NCBI GenBank assembly: GCA_000433455.1
Contig: HF992495.1
Span: 41,491 to 86,300, forward strand
Direction: 5' to 3'
From: Mycoplasma sp. CAG:877
GTDB taxonomy: Bacteria; Bacillota_I; Bacilli_A; RF39; UBA660
DNA length: 44,810 nucleotides
In this document: one piece after another, positions 6,769 to 15,190 of the stretch
How the letters are laid out: the number at the start of each line of letters is the position of its first letter
Position numbering within the stretch: the stretch's first letter is position 1
The notes under the pieces: generated by a model
What the model saw: the letters and a program-made list of their open reading frames with translations, nothing else
Told to the model about the DNA's origin: nothing
Databases searched by the model: none
Translations under genes and position numbers: made by a program

Positions 6769-7535
6769 ATGAAGATTATAGGTTCTAAGTATTTAGAGAA
6801 AAATGATTACAGTAATATAGCTATTAACGCTAATGAGATTATTGTTAGAAAGAATAAAGGCAAATATAAGACTATGAATTTGAGTAATAGTTTTATAGGA
6901 GGATTAAAAACATTAGAAGATGAGGGGAAGATTAATTCAATTATTGATTACTTTTTAGATTATCATAAAGTTAATATTGTTGGAAAAAATACATTACATG
7001 GTGTTTCATATGTAGTTGATAGTTCTGATGGTACTAGTCTTTGTATTAATAGACCTATTAGTGATAATCAAGTAGATAAGATATATGCAAAGTATGAGAA
7101 AGATAGATGGGATTTTGTATTTAGTAGAAATTTCTATGAATATGGGCCTGTATTTCTTACGACAGCTGGTTCAACTGGATATATGGAATCTGGATATATA
7201 GAAGATGATAGAAGTTGTAGATTTTACTTAGAAACTGTTAATGGAAAGATTACAGATAGGGAAAAAGAATTTTTAATTGATATATTTAGTCCTATGCTTA
7301 GTGAAGGAGAAGTTGCAGTTGGAAGAGAAGAAGAAGAATCTAATCTTATTAATGTAACTTTCTTAAGAAAAAGTGAAGAGATATGTGAGTATGTTGATTA
7401 TGGAGCTCCTAGAGTTAGAGTTACACCAGAAGTGTTACCAGTACTTGAAACTTTAGTAGTTTCTCATAATGAAGATGCTAAAAATAGAGAAAATGATAAA
7501 GGTAGACCAAAACAGTTAAGAATGGAGGAATTAAA

Positions 7536-7548
<13 letters not shown>
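6769..7548 (+). CDS. unknown protein, translationally coupled to glycyl-tRNA synthetase
   Basis: 259 residues from ATG 6769, behind GGAGGG at 6753-6758. The frame stays open upstream to 6622, but that part is the T-box leader and is not coding. The protein is soluble and acidic, with no signal peptide or membrane segment and a charged tail (NRENDKGRPKQLRMEELKWKN in part). Recognisable stretches such as VFLTTAGSTGY and SLCINRPISDNQ point to no family I know. It overlaps glyQS by 13 bases and shares its T-box, so its expression should rise when charged tRNA-Gly is short. Confidence 0.8.
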
Positions 7549-8912
<1,364 letters not shown>

Positions 8913-8925
8913 AATCCTTTTTTTC

Positions 8926-8954
8926 TTGAAATTTTATTTAAATTCTGGTATAAT
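8926..8954 (+). promoter_or_regulatory. sigma-A promoter
   Basis: TTGAAA (8926-8931), 17-base spacer, TGG-TATAAT (8949-8954). It drives the transglutaminase-like gene and the laccase-domain gene after it. Confidence 0.8.
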
Positions 8955-8983
8955 ATGTAACTGACTTGTAGAGGGGTGTTAGT

Positions 8984-10084
8984 ATGAATGATATTATACT
9001 AGAAAAAGTTAAATGTCCATTTGTAGAAGATATTCATGGATTTACTAAAAGATATGCTGGTAATTCTTGGATGGATATATATGGAATTAACTATCGATTG
9101 AGTTGTGAGAATGGTAGTACTTTAGTTATTACTAGTCCGGAAAATAATCAATTAATTCCAGATACGATAATTGAGCATATTAATGCGTTACCTGATGGCA
9201 TTAGAGTTGTTTTTAATTTGACTCGTGAATTTAATGTGACTGGGTTAAATTTATTATTGGAATATTTTGCTAGAAAAGAATGTAATAAACCAGTAGTTAT
9301 AGATGTTACATATATGCAATTTGGTATGAATGAATTTATTCCATTGGAAAATTTACCAATGAATGTTAAAGTATCTAATACAGCAGCAATGGGTGTTCGT
9401 TATTATGGAGAGAATTCTTTTGATTGGTGGTTACTTAGAAGAGGAGAAGAATATTTTAATAAAGTTATAGATAAGTTAGATAATAGATCTAAAATAAGAG
9501 CTTTAGATTTACAAGGAATTGTATTAGAGTTTTATACGAAATATGGTGATGCTTTAGAAACTATGTCTGATAGAGAAAAATGTGATTTTGTATTTAAACA
9601 TCTTCGAAAAACTACGTCATTTGCTGGTAGTGTAATGATTGCTGGGGAAGAGAGACCTAAGTGTCCGGAACATAGTGATCCGATTAAAACATATCAAAGT
9701 GGAAAAGGTGTATGTACGGGAAGGTCTAATCTTTTTAAAGTTTTATTAAGTAATAGATATTTAGGAATGCAGTGCTATTTAGTATCTGGTAATCATGGTT
9801 CTACTGGGCATCAATGGGCTGAGGTTTATTTTAAAGATGGTACTAGGTTATATTATGATCTTAATTTGTCTTTGAATGGTAGTGAAAAATTAAGTGGTAG
9901 TTATTCTGATATTAATCATTTTGATTATATAAGAAATCATCATAATACTTCTGATGTTTCTTCTTTACCTAGACGTATTCGTGATGAGGAAGTTATTTCT
10001 AAAGATGTACCACCGTTACCAGCTAGAAGAATACCACCATTACCACCTAGAAGAGTACCACCATTACCACCTAGAAAAAAGTAA
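8984..10084 (+). CDS. transglutaminase-like protein with three PPLPxR motifs at its C-terminus
   Basis: 366 residues, no signal peptide or membrane helix. A transglutaminase/papain-like core is suggested by Cys244 (GKGVCTGRSNLFKVLL), His276 (GHQWAEVYF) and Asp292 (YYDLNL), the spacing expected for that superfamily's catalytic triad. The first 200 residues match no domain I know. Residues 342-366 are three copies of an eight-residue unit, VPPLPARR, IPPLPPRR, VPPLPPRK. PxxPxR is the class II ligand of SH3 domains, so the tail may dock to an SH3-like partner; bacterial SH3b domains are not known to prefer such ligands, so the target is open. ATG 8984 follows AGAGGGGTG. It is co-transcribed with the next gene. 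Confidence 0.8.
   Translation: MNDIILEKVKCPFVEDIHGFTKRYAGNSWMDIYGINYRLSCENGSTLVITSPENNQLIPDTIIEHINALPDGIRVVFNLTREFNVTGLNLLLEYFARKECNKPVVIDVTYMQFGMNEFIPLENLPMNVKVSNTAAMGVRYYGENSFDWWLLRRGEEYFNKVIDKLDNRSKIRALDLQGIVLEFYTKYGDALETMSDREKCDFVFKHLRKTTSFAGSVMIAGEERPKCPEHSDPIKTYQSGKGVCTGRSNLFKVLLSNRYLGMQCYLVSGNHGSTGHQWAEVYFKDGTRLYYDLNLSLNGSEKLSGSYSDINHFDYIRNHHNTSDVSSLPRRIRDEEVISKDVPPLPARRIPPLPPRRVPPLPPRKK
10007..10078 (+). repeat. 3 x 24-bp tandem repeat encoding PPLPxR units
   Basis: Three adjacent 24-base copies of a unit like RTACCACCATTACCACCTAG plus ARA; copies two and three differ at very few bases, so the expansion looks recent. It encodes the proline-rich tail of the transglutaminase-like protein. 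Confidence 0.85.
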
Positions 10085-10102
10085 GAGAGAGGATTAATAA
10101 TA

Positions 10103-10957
10103 ATGAGTTTAAAAATTATAGATGTAGGAAATCAATTTGGAACTATGAATATGTCTTCTATTAGTTCTGAAAATTTAAGTAAGTTAGATAGATTTTATTT
10201 ATATGCTGCATATGGTGTACTTGTTGATTGTGATGAAAAACTAAGTGCAGAAGTTAGAAAAATTATTTTTGATAGACATAGAATGGCTATGGCTTCGCAT
10301 TATGATTTTGATGCTTGTAAGATTTTTATTGCTGATCAAAAAAATAAGGATGGTAGTAGTTTTGAGATTACACGTGAGTTTGTTGAGGCTAATCCTGATG
10401 GCTGGATGGCTTCGATTCCAGAGGATATTTTAATTACTACTGATAAAGTACCTGGTGTTGTTATTGGACATCCAATAGCAGATTGTCCTGTTGTTATGGC
10501 AGCCGATTTAAGAAAGGGAGCTGTTGCGATTGCTCATTGTAGTGCTGAACTTATTGATAAGAAGATGCCTATGATGGTAGTTGATGCTTTACAAAGAGCA
10601 TATGATAGTAAGGATGATGATATTGTTACTTATATTAGTGCTTGTGCTGGTAGTGATTGGTCATATGATACATATCCTAGATGGGCAACTGATAGAAAGT
10701 TATGGGATGGAGCTATTACAGAAGAAAATGGTGTATTTAAAATTAATATGCGTCAAGTAATAGAAAATGAACTTTTAGAGAGAAATATTCATATTATGGA
10801 ATTTAATATGGATGATACAAGAACAAATCCTGGATATTACTCTAATAGTATGGCTAGTCCTAATGGTGGTAATGATTCTACTAAAGCTGGAAGAAACTTT
10901 GCAGGAGTATTTTTCAAGCCAAAAGAGAAGGAAAAAGTTAAATTTAAGGAAAAATAA
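10103..10957 (+). CDS. divergent laccase-domain (YfiH/PgeF-type) protein
   Basis: 284 residues. The middle matches the YfiH fold: KVPGVVIGHPIADCPVVMAAD, split as GHPIADCPVVM, then KGAVAIAHCSAELI, where normal members have ADC...AAHAGWRG. The C-terminal YYSNSMAS...GRNFAGVFF corresponds to the SYRR...GR ending. YfiH/PgeF proteins bind a metal through His-Cys-His and act as purine nucleoside phosphorylase or peptidoglycan editing factor. Here the ADC cysteine and AH histidine are kept, but GWRG is lost, so activity may differ. ATG 10103 follows AGAGAGGA, 18 bases after the transglutaminase-like gene in the same operon. Confidence 0.7.
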   Translation: MSLKIIDVGNQFGTMNMSSISSENLSKLDRFYLYAAYGVLVDCDEKLSAEVRKIIFDRHRMAMASHYDFDACKIFIADQKNKDGSSFEITREFVEANPDGWMASIPEDILITTDKVPGVVIGHPIADCPVVMAADLRKGAVAIAHCSAELIDKKMPMMVVDALQRAYDSKDDDIVTYISACAGSDWSYDTYPRWATDRKLWDGAITEENGVFKINMRQVIENELLERNIHIMEFNMDDTRTNPGYYSNSMASPNGGNDSTKAGRNFAGVFFKPKEKEKVKFKEK

Positions 10958-10998
10958 GCAAAAATATTGAAAAAACATTACAAAAACGTAAAAAAACG

Positions 10999-11027
10999 TT
11001 GACATATAAGGCAATTATGCATATAAT
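10999..11027 (+). promoter_or_regulatory. sigma-A promoter of infC-rpmI-rplT
   Basis: TTGACA (10999-11004), 17-base spacer, TATAAT (11022-11027): a perfect consensus. A short inverted repeat AACGT/ACGTT overlaps the -35 box. Confidence 0.88.
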
Positions 11028-11034
11028 TGTACTA

Positions 11035-11188
11035 GTCGAGAAAAAAGGAAAGAGATTTATATCCACCTGATTTGCTAAATATGCGAATAGGTCAAATGCC
11101 AATGATAAATTAAAATATTATTATTTTGGTTTTTGGAGTGGGTATAGATTCTATATCCACTTTTCTTATTATATTGGAGGTGTTTTTT
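11035..11188 (+). promoter_or_regulatory. L20 leader with attenuator
   Basis: The infC leader has the Bacillus type of L20 autoregulation. A terminator hairpin AGTGGGTATAG (11137-11147) / CTATATCCACT (11151-11161) is followed by T. An alternative partner, TATATCCAC (11058-11066), lies upstream and can pair with GTGGGTATA, making the antiterminator. The stretch between them (GATTTGCTAAATATGCGAATAGG in part) is where L20 would bind. Excess L20 should favour the terminator. Confidence 0.8.
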
Positions 11189-11719
11189 ATCGCAAACAAT
11201 AAGAATAACATGTTGATTAACGATCAAATTAAAGTTAAGGAAGTATTAGTTATTGGTCCTAATGGGGAACAAGTTGGAATTAAGTCAATTCAAGATGCTT
11301 TAACACTTGCTTCATATGCTGCACTAGACTTAGTACTAATTAGTCCTAATGCTAACCCACCTGTTTGTAAAGTAATGGATTATAATAAGTTCCGTTATGA
11401 AAAACAAAAAAAGGAAAAGGAAGCATTAAAGAAACAAAAAGCCAATATGTCTGAGTTAAAAGAATATCGTTTATCACCAGTTATCGATGTAGGTGATTTT
11501 GAAACTAAACTTCGTAATGCTTCTAAGTATTTAGAAAAAGGTGACAGAATCAAACTTACGATTCGTTTCAAAGGAAGACAACTTGCTCATACTGAGTTAG
11601 GAAAAGAAGTACTTGAACGTTTTGCATCTCGAGTTAGTGATTATGCGGATATAGAGCAAAAACCTAAGTTAGACGGAAAAACTATGACTATGTTATTAGT
11701 ACCAAAAAAAGATAAATAA
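11189..11719 (+). CDS. infC: translation initiation factor IF-3
   Basis: 176 residues of the usual IF3 two-domain form: NKNNMLINDQIKVKEVLVIG, then PVCKVMDYNKFRYEKQKKEK and the C-terminal domain ending LDGKTMTMLLVPKK. It keeps the subunits apart and proofreads start codons. GGAGGTG at 11176-11182 is placed six bases before an in-frame ATC (11189), and the expected IF3 N-terminus begins exactly there; ATG 11210 would drop conserved residues and has no ribosome binding site. An AUU-class start is the classical self-control of IF3 in enterics. The upstream open frame to 11126 is the leader. Confidence 0.93.
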   Translation: MANNKNNMLINDQIKVKEVLVIGPNGEQVGIKSIQDALTLASYAALDLVLISPNANPPVCKVMDYNKFRYEKQKKEKEALKKQKANMSELKEYRLSPVIDVGDFETKLRNASKYLEKGDRIKLTIRFKGRQLAHTELGKEVLERFASRVSDYADIEQKPKLDGKTMTMLLVPKKDK

Positions 11720-11733
11720 TAGGAGGAAATAAT

Positions 11734-11919
11734 ATGCCAAAAATTAAAACACATAGTGGATTAAAGAAAGTTTTAAACAAACGTAAAAATGATTATAAAA
11801 TTGGAAAACCTGGTAGTATTCATAATACTGGTTACAAATCAGCAAGTTATAACAGAGCTTGTAGAAAGGGTTCTACTATTCACAAGTCTGATTTAAAAAG
11901 AATCAAGAACGTAATATAA
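11734..11919 (+). CDS. rpmI: 50S ribosomal protein L35
   Basis: 61 residues, very basic, with the L35 start PKIKTHSGLKKVLNKR and the HKSDLKRIKN-type tail. It stands between infC and rplT as in nearly all bacteria. AGGAGG precedes ATG 11734. Confidence 0.95.
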   Translation: MPKIKTHSGLKKVLNKRKNDYKIGKPGSIHNTGYKSASYNRACRKGSTIHKSDLKRIKNVI

Positions 11920-11940
11920 TCTAGAAGGAGGAAATAGGAA

Positions 11941-12522
11941 ATGGCAAGAGTAAAGAATGGAGCAGTTACAAAGGCTCGTCATAAAAAAGTATTAAAAGCT
12001 GCTAAAGGTTACTTTGGTAGTAAACATAGACTTTATAAGTCAGCAAAAGAACAATTAATGCACTCTGGACAATATGCTTTCAGAGATAGAAAACAAAAGA
12101 AGAGAGATTTCAGAAAGTTATGGATTACAAGAATCAATGCAGCTTGTCGTCAAAATGACATTAGCTACTCAAGATTTATTGAAGGTTTAAATAAAGCTGG
12201 TGTTGAAGTTAACCGTAAAATGTTATCAGAAATAGCGATTAATGATCCTAAGATGTTTAGTGAATTCGTTAAAGTTGCTAAAGATGGCAAAGCTGGAAAA
12301 ATAACTAAATCAACTGAAGTTATTGGTAGAGAAGTAACTATTAATGGAGCTAAAGCTACTAAGAAGACTGAAGAGAAAAAAGTTGCTAAGAAAGAAGTAA
12401 AGGAAGAAACTGTAGATTATTCAAAAATGACAGTTGCTGAATTAAAAGAAGTAGCAGCAAGCAAGAATATTAGTGTTGCTGGACTTAAAAAAGCTGAAAT
12501 TATTGAAGCTTTAACAAAATAA
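11941..12522 (+). CDS. rplT: 50S ribosomal protein L20 with C-terminal SAP/Rho_N-like tail
   Basis: Residues 1-118 are a normal L20 (RHKKVLKAAKGYFGSKHRLY, NAACRQNDISYSRFI). Most L20 proteins end there; this one has 193 residues. Residues 119-160 are a Lys/Glu/Thr-rich linker, and 163-193 form a compact helix pair, MTVAELKEVAASKNISVAG then LKKAEIIEALTK. That pattern resembles the SAP/HeH or Rho N-terminal helical domains that bind nucleic acid. The same kind of tail is found on S2 just downstream. L20 is an early 50S assembly protein and represses its own operon. AGGAGG precedes ATG 11941. Confidence 0.95.
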   Translation: MARVKNGAVTKARHKKVLKAAKGYFGSKHRLYKSAKEQLMHSGQYAFRDRKQKKRDFRKLWITRINAACRQNDISYSRFIEGLNKAGVEVNRKMLSEIAINDPKMFSEFVKVAKDGKAGKITKSTEVIGREVTINGAKATKKTEEKKVAKKEVKEETVDYSKMTVAELKEVAASKNISVAGLKKAEIIEALTK

Positions 12523-12526
12523 ACAT

Positions 12527-12581
12527 ATTAGTGAATTTACTTATCTAGTGCCTTTATGGTGATAAAGTTTTAGAAACTAAT
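12527..12581 (+). promoter_or_regulatory. structured leader in front of rpsB
   Basis: Between rplT and rpsB, ATTAGT (12527-12532) pairs with ACTAAT (12576-12581), and inside it ACTTATC (12539-12545) pairs with GATAAAGT (12561-12568) around a GTGCC...GGT apical part. The two helices are separated by an internal loop. There is no T-run, so it is not a terminator. An S2 autoregulatory site or a processing structure is possible. Confidence 0.5.
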
Positions 12582-12609
12582 AGAAGATCAAAAACGAAGG
12601 AGAAAAAAT

Positions 12610-13533
12610 ATGACAATAGTATCAATGAATTATTTATTAGAAGCTGGTGTTCATTTTGGACATCAAAAGAGAAGATGGAATCCTAAGATGAAGGAATTCA
12701 TCTATACTACAAGAGATGATATTTATATTATCGATTTACAAAAGACAGTTAAGAAATTAGAAGAAGCTTATGAAGCTATGAAAGAAATAGCTCAAAATGG
12801 TGGATCAGTTTTATTCGTAGGAACTAAAAAACAAGCTCAAGAAGCTGCTGAAGAATGTGCTACTAGAACTAACATGTATTTTGTTAATGAAAGATGGTTA
12901 GGTGGTACTTTAACTAACTTCAAGACTATTCGTTCAAGAATTAAGAGAATGGAAGAAATCGAAAAGATGGAACAAGAAGGCGTTTTCGAAATGCTTCCTA
13001 AAAAAGAAGTTATTCAAATTAAGAAAGAATACGATAAATTAAATAAAAACTTAAGAGGAATTAGAGAAATGAAGAAAATGCCTCAAGCATTAGTAATCGT
13101 TGATCCTCGTAAAGAAGAAATTGCTATTAAAGAAGCTCGTATTTTAGGTATTCCAGTATTTGGTATCGTAGATACTAACTGTGATCCAGATATGGTAGAT
13201 TATGTAATTCCTGGTAATGATGATGCTGTTAGAGCAGTTAAATTATTAATTGGAGTTTTAACTAATGCTATTGCTGAAGTTAATGGTAATGAAGTAATTG
13301 ATTTCGTTAGTGAAGAAGATAAAGCTAAAGCTGAAAAGAAAGCTCAAAAGAAAGAAGCTAAAGAAGAAATCAAAGAAGAAGTAAAAGAAAAAAAAGTAGT
13401 TGAAGAAGCTAAGGAAGAAGTAAAGTTAGATGGCTTGACATTAGCTGAATTAAAGAACATGGCTAAAGAAAAAGATGTTAAGGGTTATTCTACAATGAAG
13501 AAAGCTGAATTAGTAGAAGCTTTAACTAAATAA
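12610..13533 (+). CDS. rpsB: 30S ribosomal protein S2 with C-terminal SAP/Rho_N-like tail
   Basis: 307 residues. Residues 1-235 are standard S2 (EAGVHFGHQKRRWNPKM, RWLGGTLTNFKTI, ALVIVDPRKEEIAIKEA, IPGNDDAVRAVKLL). The normal protein ends about there. Residues 236-272 are an almost pure Lys/Glu/Ala linker, and 274-307 read DGLTLAELKNMAKEKDVKG then YSTMKKAELVEALTK, a SAP/Rho_N-like helix pair of the same design as the L20 tail. S2 joins the 30S late and contacts S1 and mRNA, so the tail could reach RNA. Start ATG 12610 follows AAGGAG. Confidence 0.96.
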   Translation: MTIVSMNYLLEAGVHFGHQKRRWNPKMKEFIYTTRDDIYIIDLQKTVKKLEEAYEAMKEIAQNGGSVLFVGTKKQAQEAAEECATRTNMYFVNERWLGGTLTNFKTIRSRIKRMEEIEKMEQEGVFEMLPKKEVIQIKKEYDKLNKNLRGIREMKKMPQALVIVDPRKEEIAIKEARILGIPVFGIVDTNCDPDMVDYVIPGNDDAVRAVKLLIGVLTNAIAEVNGNEVIDFVSEEDKAKAEKKAQKKEAKEEIKEEVKEKKVVEEAKEEVKLDGLTLAELKNMAKEKDVKGYSTMKKAELVEALTK

Positions 13534-13554
13534 TTTACGAAATAAGAACTAAGG

Positions 13555-13584
13555 AAGGGTGGAAGGGAATTTTCACTCTTTTTT
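13555..13584 (+). terminator. terminator after rpsB
   Basis: AAGGGTG (13555-13561) with CACTCTT (13574-13580), one G-T pair, followed by T6. It separates rpsB from tsf, which usually share a transcript. Confidence 0.6.
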
Positions 13585-13608
13585 ATTTCCATAATAGAAA
13601 AAATAAGT

Positions 13609-13614
13609 TATAAT
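13609..13614 (+). promoter_or_regulatory. candidate -10 box of tsf
   Basis: TATAAT 26 bases before the tsf start and after the rpsB terminator. No convincing -35 box is seen. Confidence 0.45.
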
Positions 13615-13639
13615 TTAGATATGTATAGGAGGAAATATT

Positions 13640-14515
13640 ATGATTAAAGCAAGTGATGTTAAAGAATTAAGAGAAAAAACAGGAGCTGGTATGCTTGATT
13701 GTAAAAAAGCATTAGAGGCTACTGAAGGAGATATGGAAAAAGCAGTTGATTGGTTAAGAGAAAAAGGTATTGCTAAAGCTGCTAAGAAAGAAAGTAGAAT
13801 TGCTGCTGAAGGATTATGTCAAATTAAAGTTGATGGTAATAAAGCAGTTATGTTAGAGGTTAATTCTGAGACTGATTTCGTTGCTAAGAATGAAGAGTTT
13901 ACTAATTTTGTAGATTATTTAGCAGATGAAATTTTAAAGAATGATGTTAAAACTGTTGAAGATGTTTTAAATCTTAAAGATGGTGATGAAACTATTAATG
14001 ATAAGTTAGTAGCTTTAGTTGCTAAGATTGGTGAAAAGATTAGTTTTAGACGTTTTGAAGTTGTTACTAAGAATGATGATGAGTGCTTTGGTACTTATAA
14101 ACATATGGGTGGAAAAATCGGTGTTGTAGTAGTTTTAAAGGGTGCAAATGAAGCTGTTGCTAAAGATGTTGCTATGCAAGCTGCTGCTATGAATCCAGTA
14201 GGATTAAGAAGAGCTGATATTCCACAAGAAATGGTAGATAGGGAAGCTAATGTAATTAAAGAACAAGTTATGGCTGAAGGAAAACCTGAAGAAATAGCTG
14301 CTAAGATTGCAACTGGTAAACTTGGAAAATTCTATGAAGAAGTTTGCTTAGAAGAACAAAAATTCATTAAAGATTCTTCTTTATCAGTAATTAACTATGT
14401 TAAAAATAATAATGGTGAAATTATTTCAATGGTAAGATTTGCTGTTGGTGAAGGAATTCAAAAGAGAGAAGAAAACTTTGCTGATGAAGTAATGAGTCAA
14501 ATTAAAAACGCATAA
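13640..14515 (+). CDS. tsf: elongation factor Ts
   Basis: 291 residues. It has an N-terminal UBA-like domain with VKELREKTGAGMLDCKKAL, then ETDFVAKNEEF (the TDFV motif that inserts into EF-Tu) and the core dimerisation repeats. It recharges EF-Tu with GTP. GGAGG precedes ATG 13640. The usual next gene, pyrH, is absent. Confidence 0.97.
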   Translation: MIKASDVKELREKTGAGMLDCKKALEATEGDMEKAVDWLREKGIAKAAKKESRIAAEGLCQIKVDGNKAVMLEVNSETDFVAKNEEFTNFVDYLADEILKNDVKTVEDVLNLKDGDETINDKLVALVAKIGEKISFRRFEVVTKNDDECFGTYKHMGGKIGVVVVLKGANEAVAKDVAMQAAAMNPVGLRRADIPQEMVDREANVIKEQVMAEGKPEEIAAKIATGKLGKFYEEVCLEEQKFIKDSSLSVINYVKNNNGEIISMVRFAVGEGIQKREENFADEVMSQIKNA

Positions 14516-14536
14516 GTTTTATTAGGTAAGAAGTAT

Positions 14537-15100
14537 ATGAAGAAGAAGTTACTATTGTTACTATTAATTATTATGGTATTTGTATCAGGGTGTTCTGTAA
14601 AAAAAGTGGAAGAGATGTCTCCTTCAGAGAAGTTTTCTAAAGAATATTCTGTTCCTAAAGAAAATGCTTTTAAATATGTAAGTATTGATGAAGTACTTGA
14701 AATATTAAGAGATGGAACAGGAATTATTTTCTTTGGTAATTCTGATAATGAGGTTTCTACTAAAACAGTAAAAGTATTTTCAGAAGCTATTAAAGATAGT
14801 GGCTTTGATGAAGTTACAGTTTATTATTATAACCCTGTTGTTATTAGAGATAATAATACTTCTAAATATATAGAATTAATTAGTTTATTATCAGGTTATT
14901 TAGATGTTAATGATAATGATGAAGAATACTTATATTTACCAGATATTTACTTTGTAAAGGATGGTAAGATAGTTTCTCATAATAATGATATGGCAACCAA
15001 TTCAACTGATGATATATTAGGTGATGAAGATGATAGTAAAATAAAAGATAAGTATATAAAATTACTTAATGAGTATTTTGAAAAGGACATTAGTGAATAG
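14537..15100 (+). CDS. lipoprotein with thioredoxin-like features but no CXXC
   Basis: 187 residues. The type II signal peptide is clear: MKKKLL, a hydrophobic core, then VSGC (lipobox, Cys19). The body looks like a thioredoxin fold: IEVL-like strand, GIIFFGNSDNEVSTKTVKVF where an active-site CXXC would normally be, then LPDIYFVKDGKIVSHNN, which resembles the cis-proline and final strands. Without cysteines it cannot be a redox enzyme and may be a binding or chaperone form. It follows tsf by 21 bases with no terminator between, so it is probably co-transcribed. Confidence 0.75.
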   Translation: MKKKLLLLLLIIMVFVSGCSVKKVEEMSPSEKFSKEYSVPKENAFKYVSIDEVLEILRDGTGIIFFGNSDNEVSTKTVKVFSEAIKDSGFDEVTVYYYNPVVIRDNNTSKYIELISLLSGYLDVNDNDEEYLYLPDIYFVKDGKIVSHNNDMATNSTDDILGDEDDSKIKDKYIKLLNEYFEKDISE

Positions 15101-15112
15101 TGTCTTTTTTTG
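15083..15112 (+). terminator. intrinsic terminator after the lipoprotein gene
   Basis: AAGGACATTA (15083-15092) pairs with TAGTGTCTTT (15098-15107), then T. It overlaps the last codons. Confidence 0.8.
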
Positions 15113-15190
15113 TAAAGTTAAATTTATTTATTTTTTCTTTTCTTGCGTATAAATTCATTATCTATTATATTTATAATAGGAGTGATTAAG

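Noticed and set aside
10245..10433. Plus-strand frame inside the laccase-domain gene
   Set aside because: Out-of-frame shadow of a recognisable gene, rich in Leu and Ile as expected from a shifted AT-rich frame.
11126..11188. Upstream extension of infC
   Set aside because: It covers the L20-leader terminator hairpin and lacks a ribosome binding site; the AUC at 11189 fits IF3.
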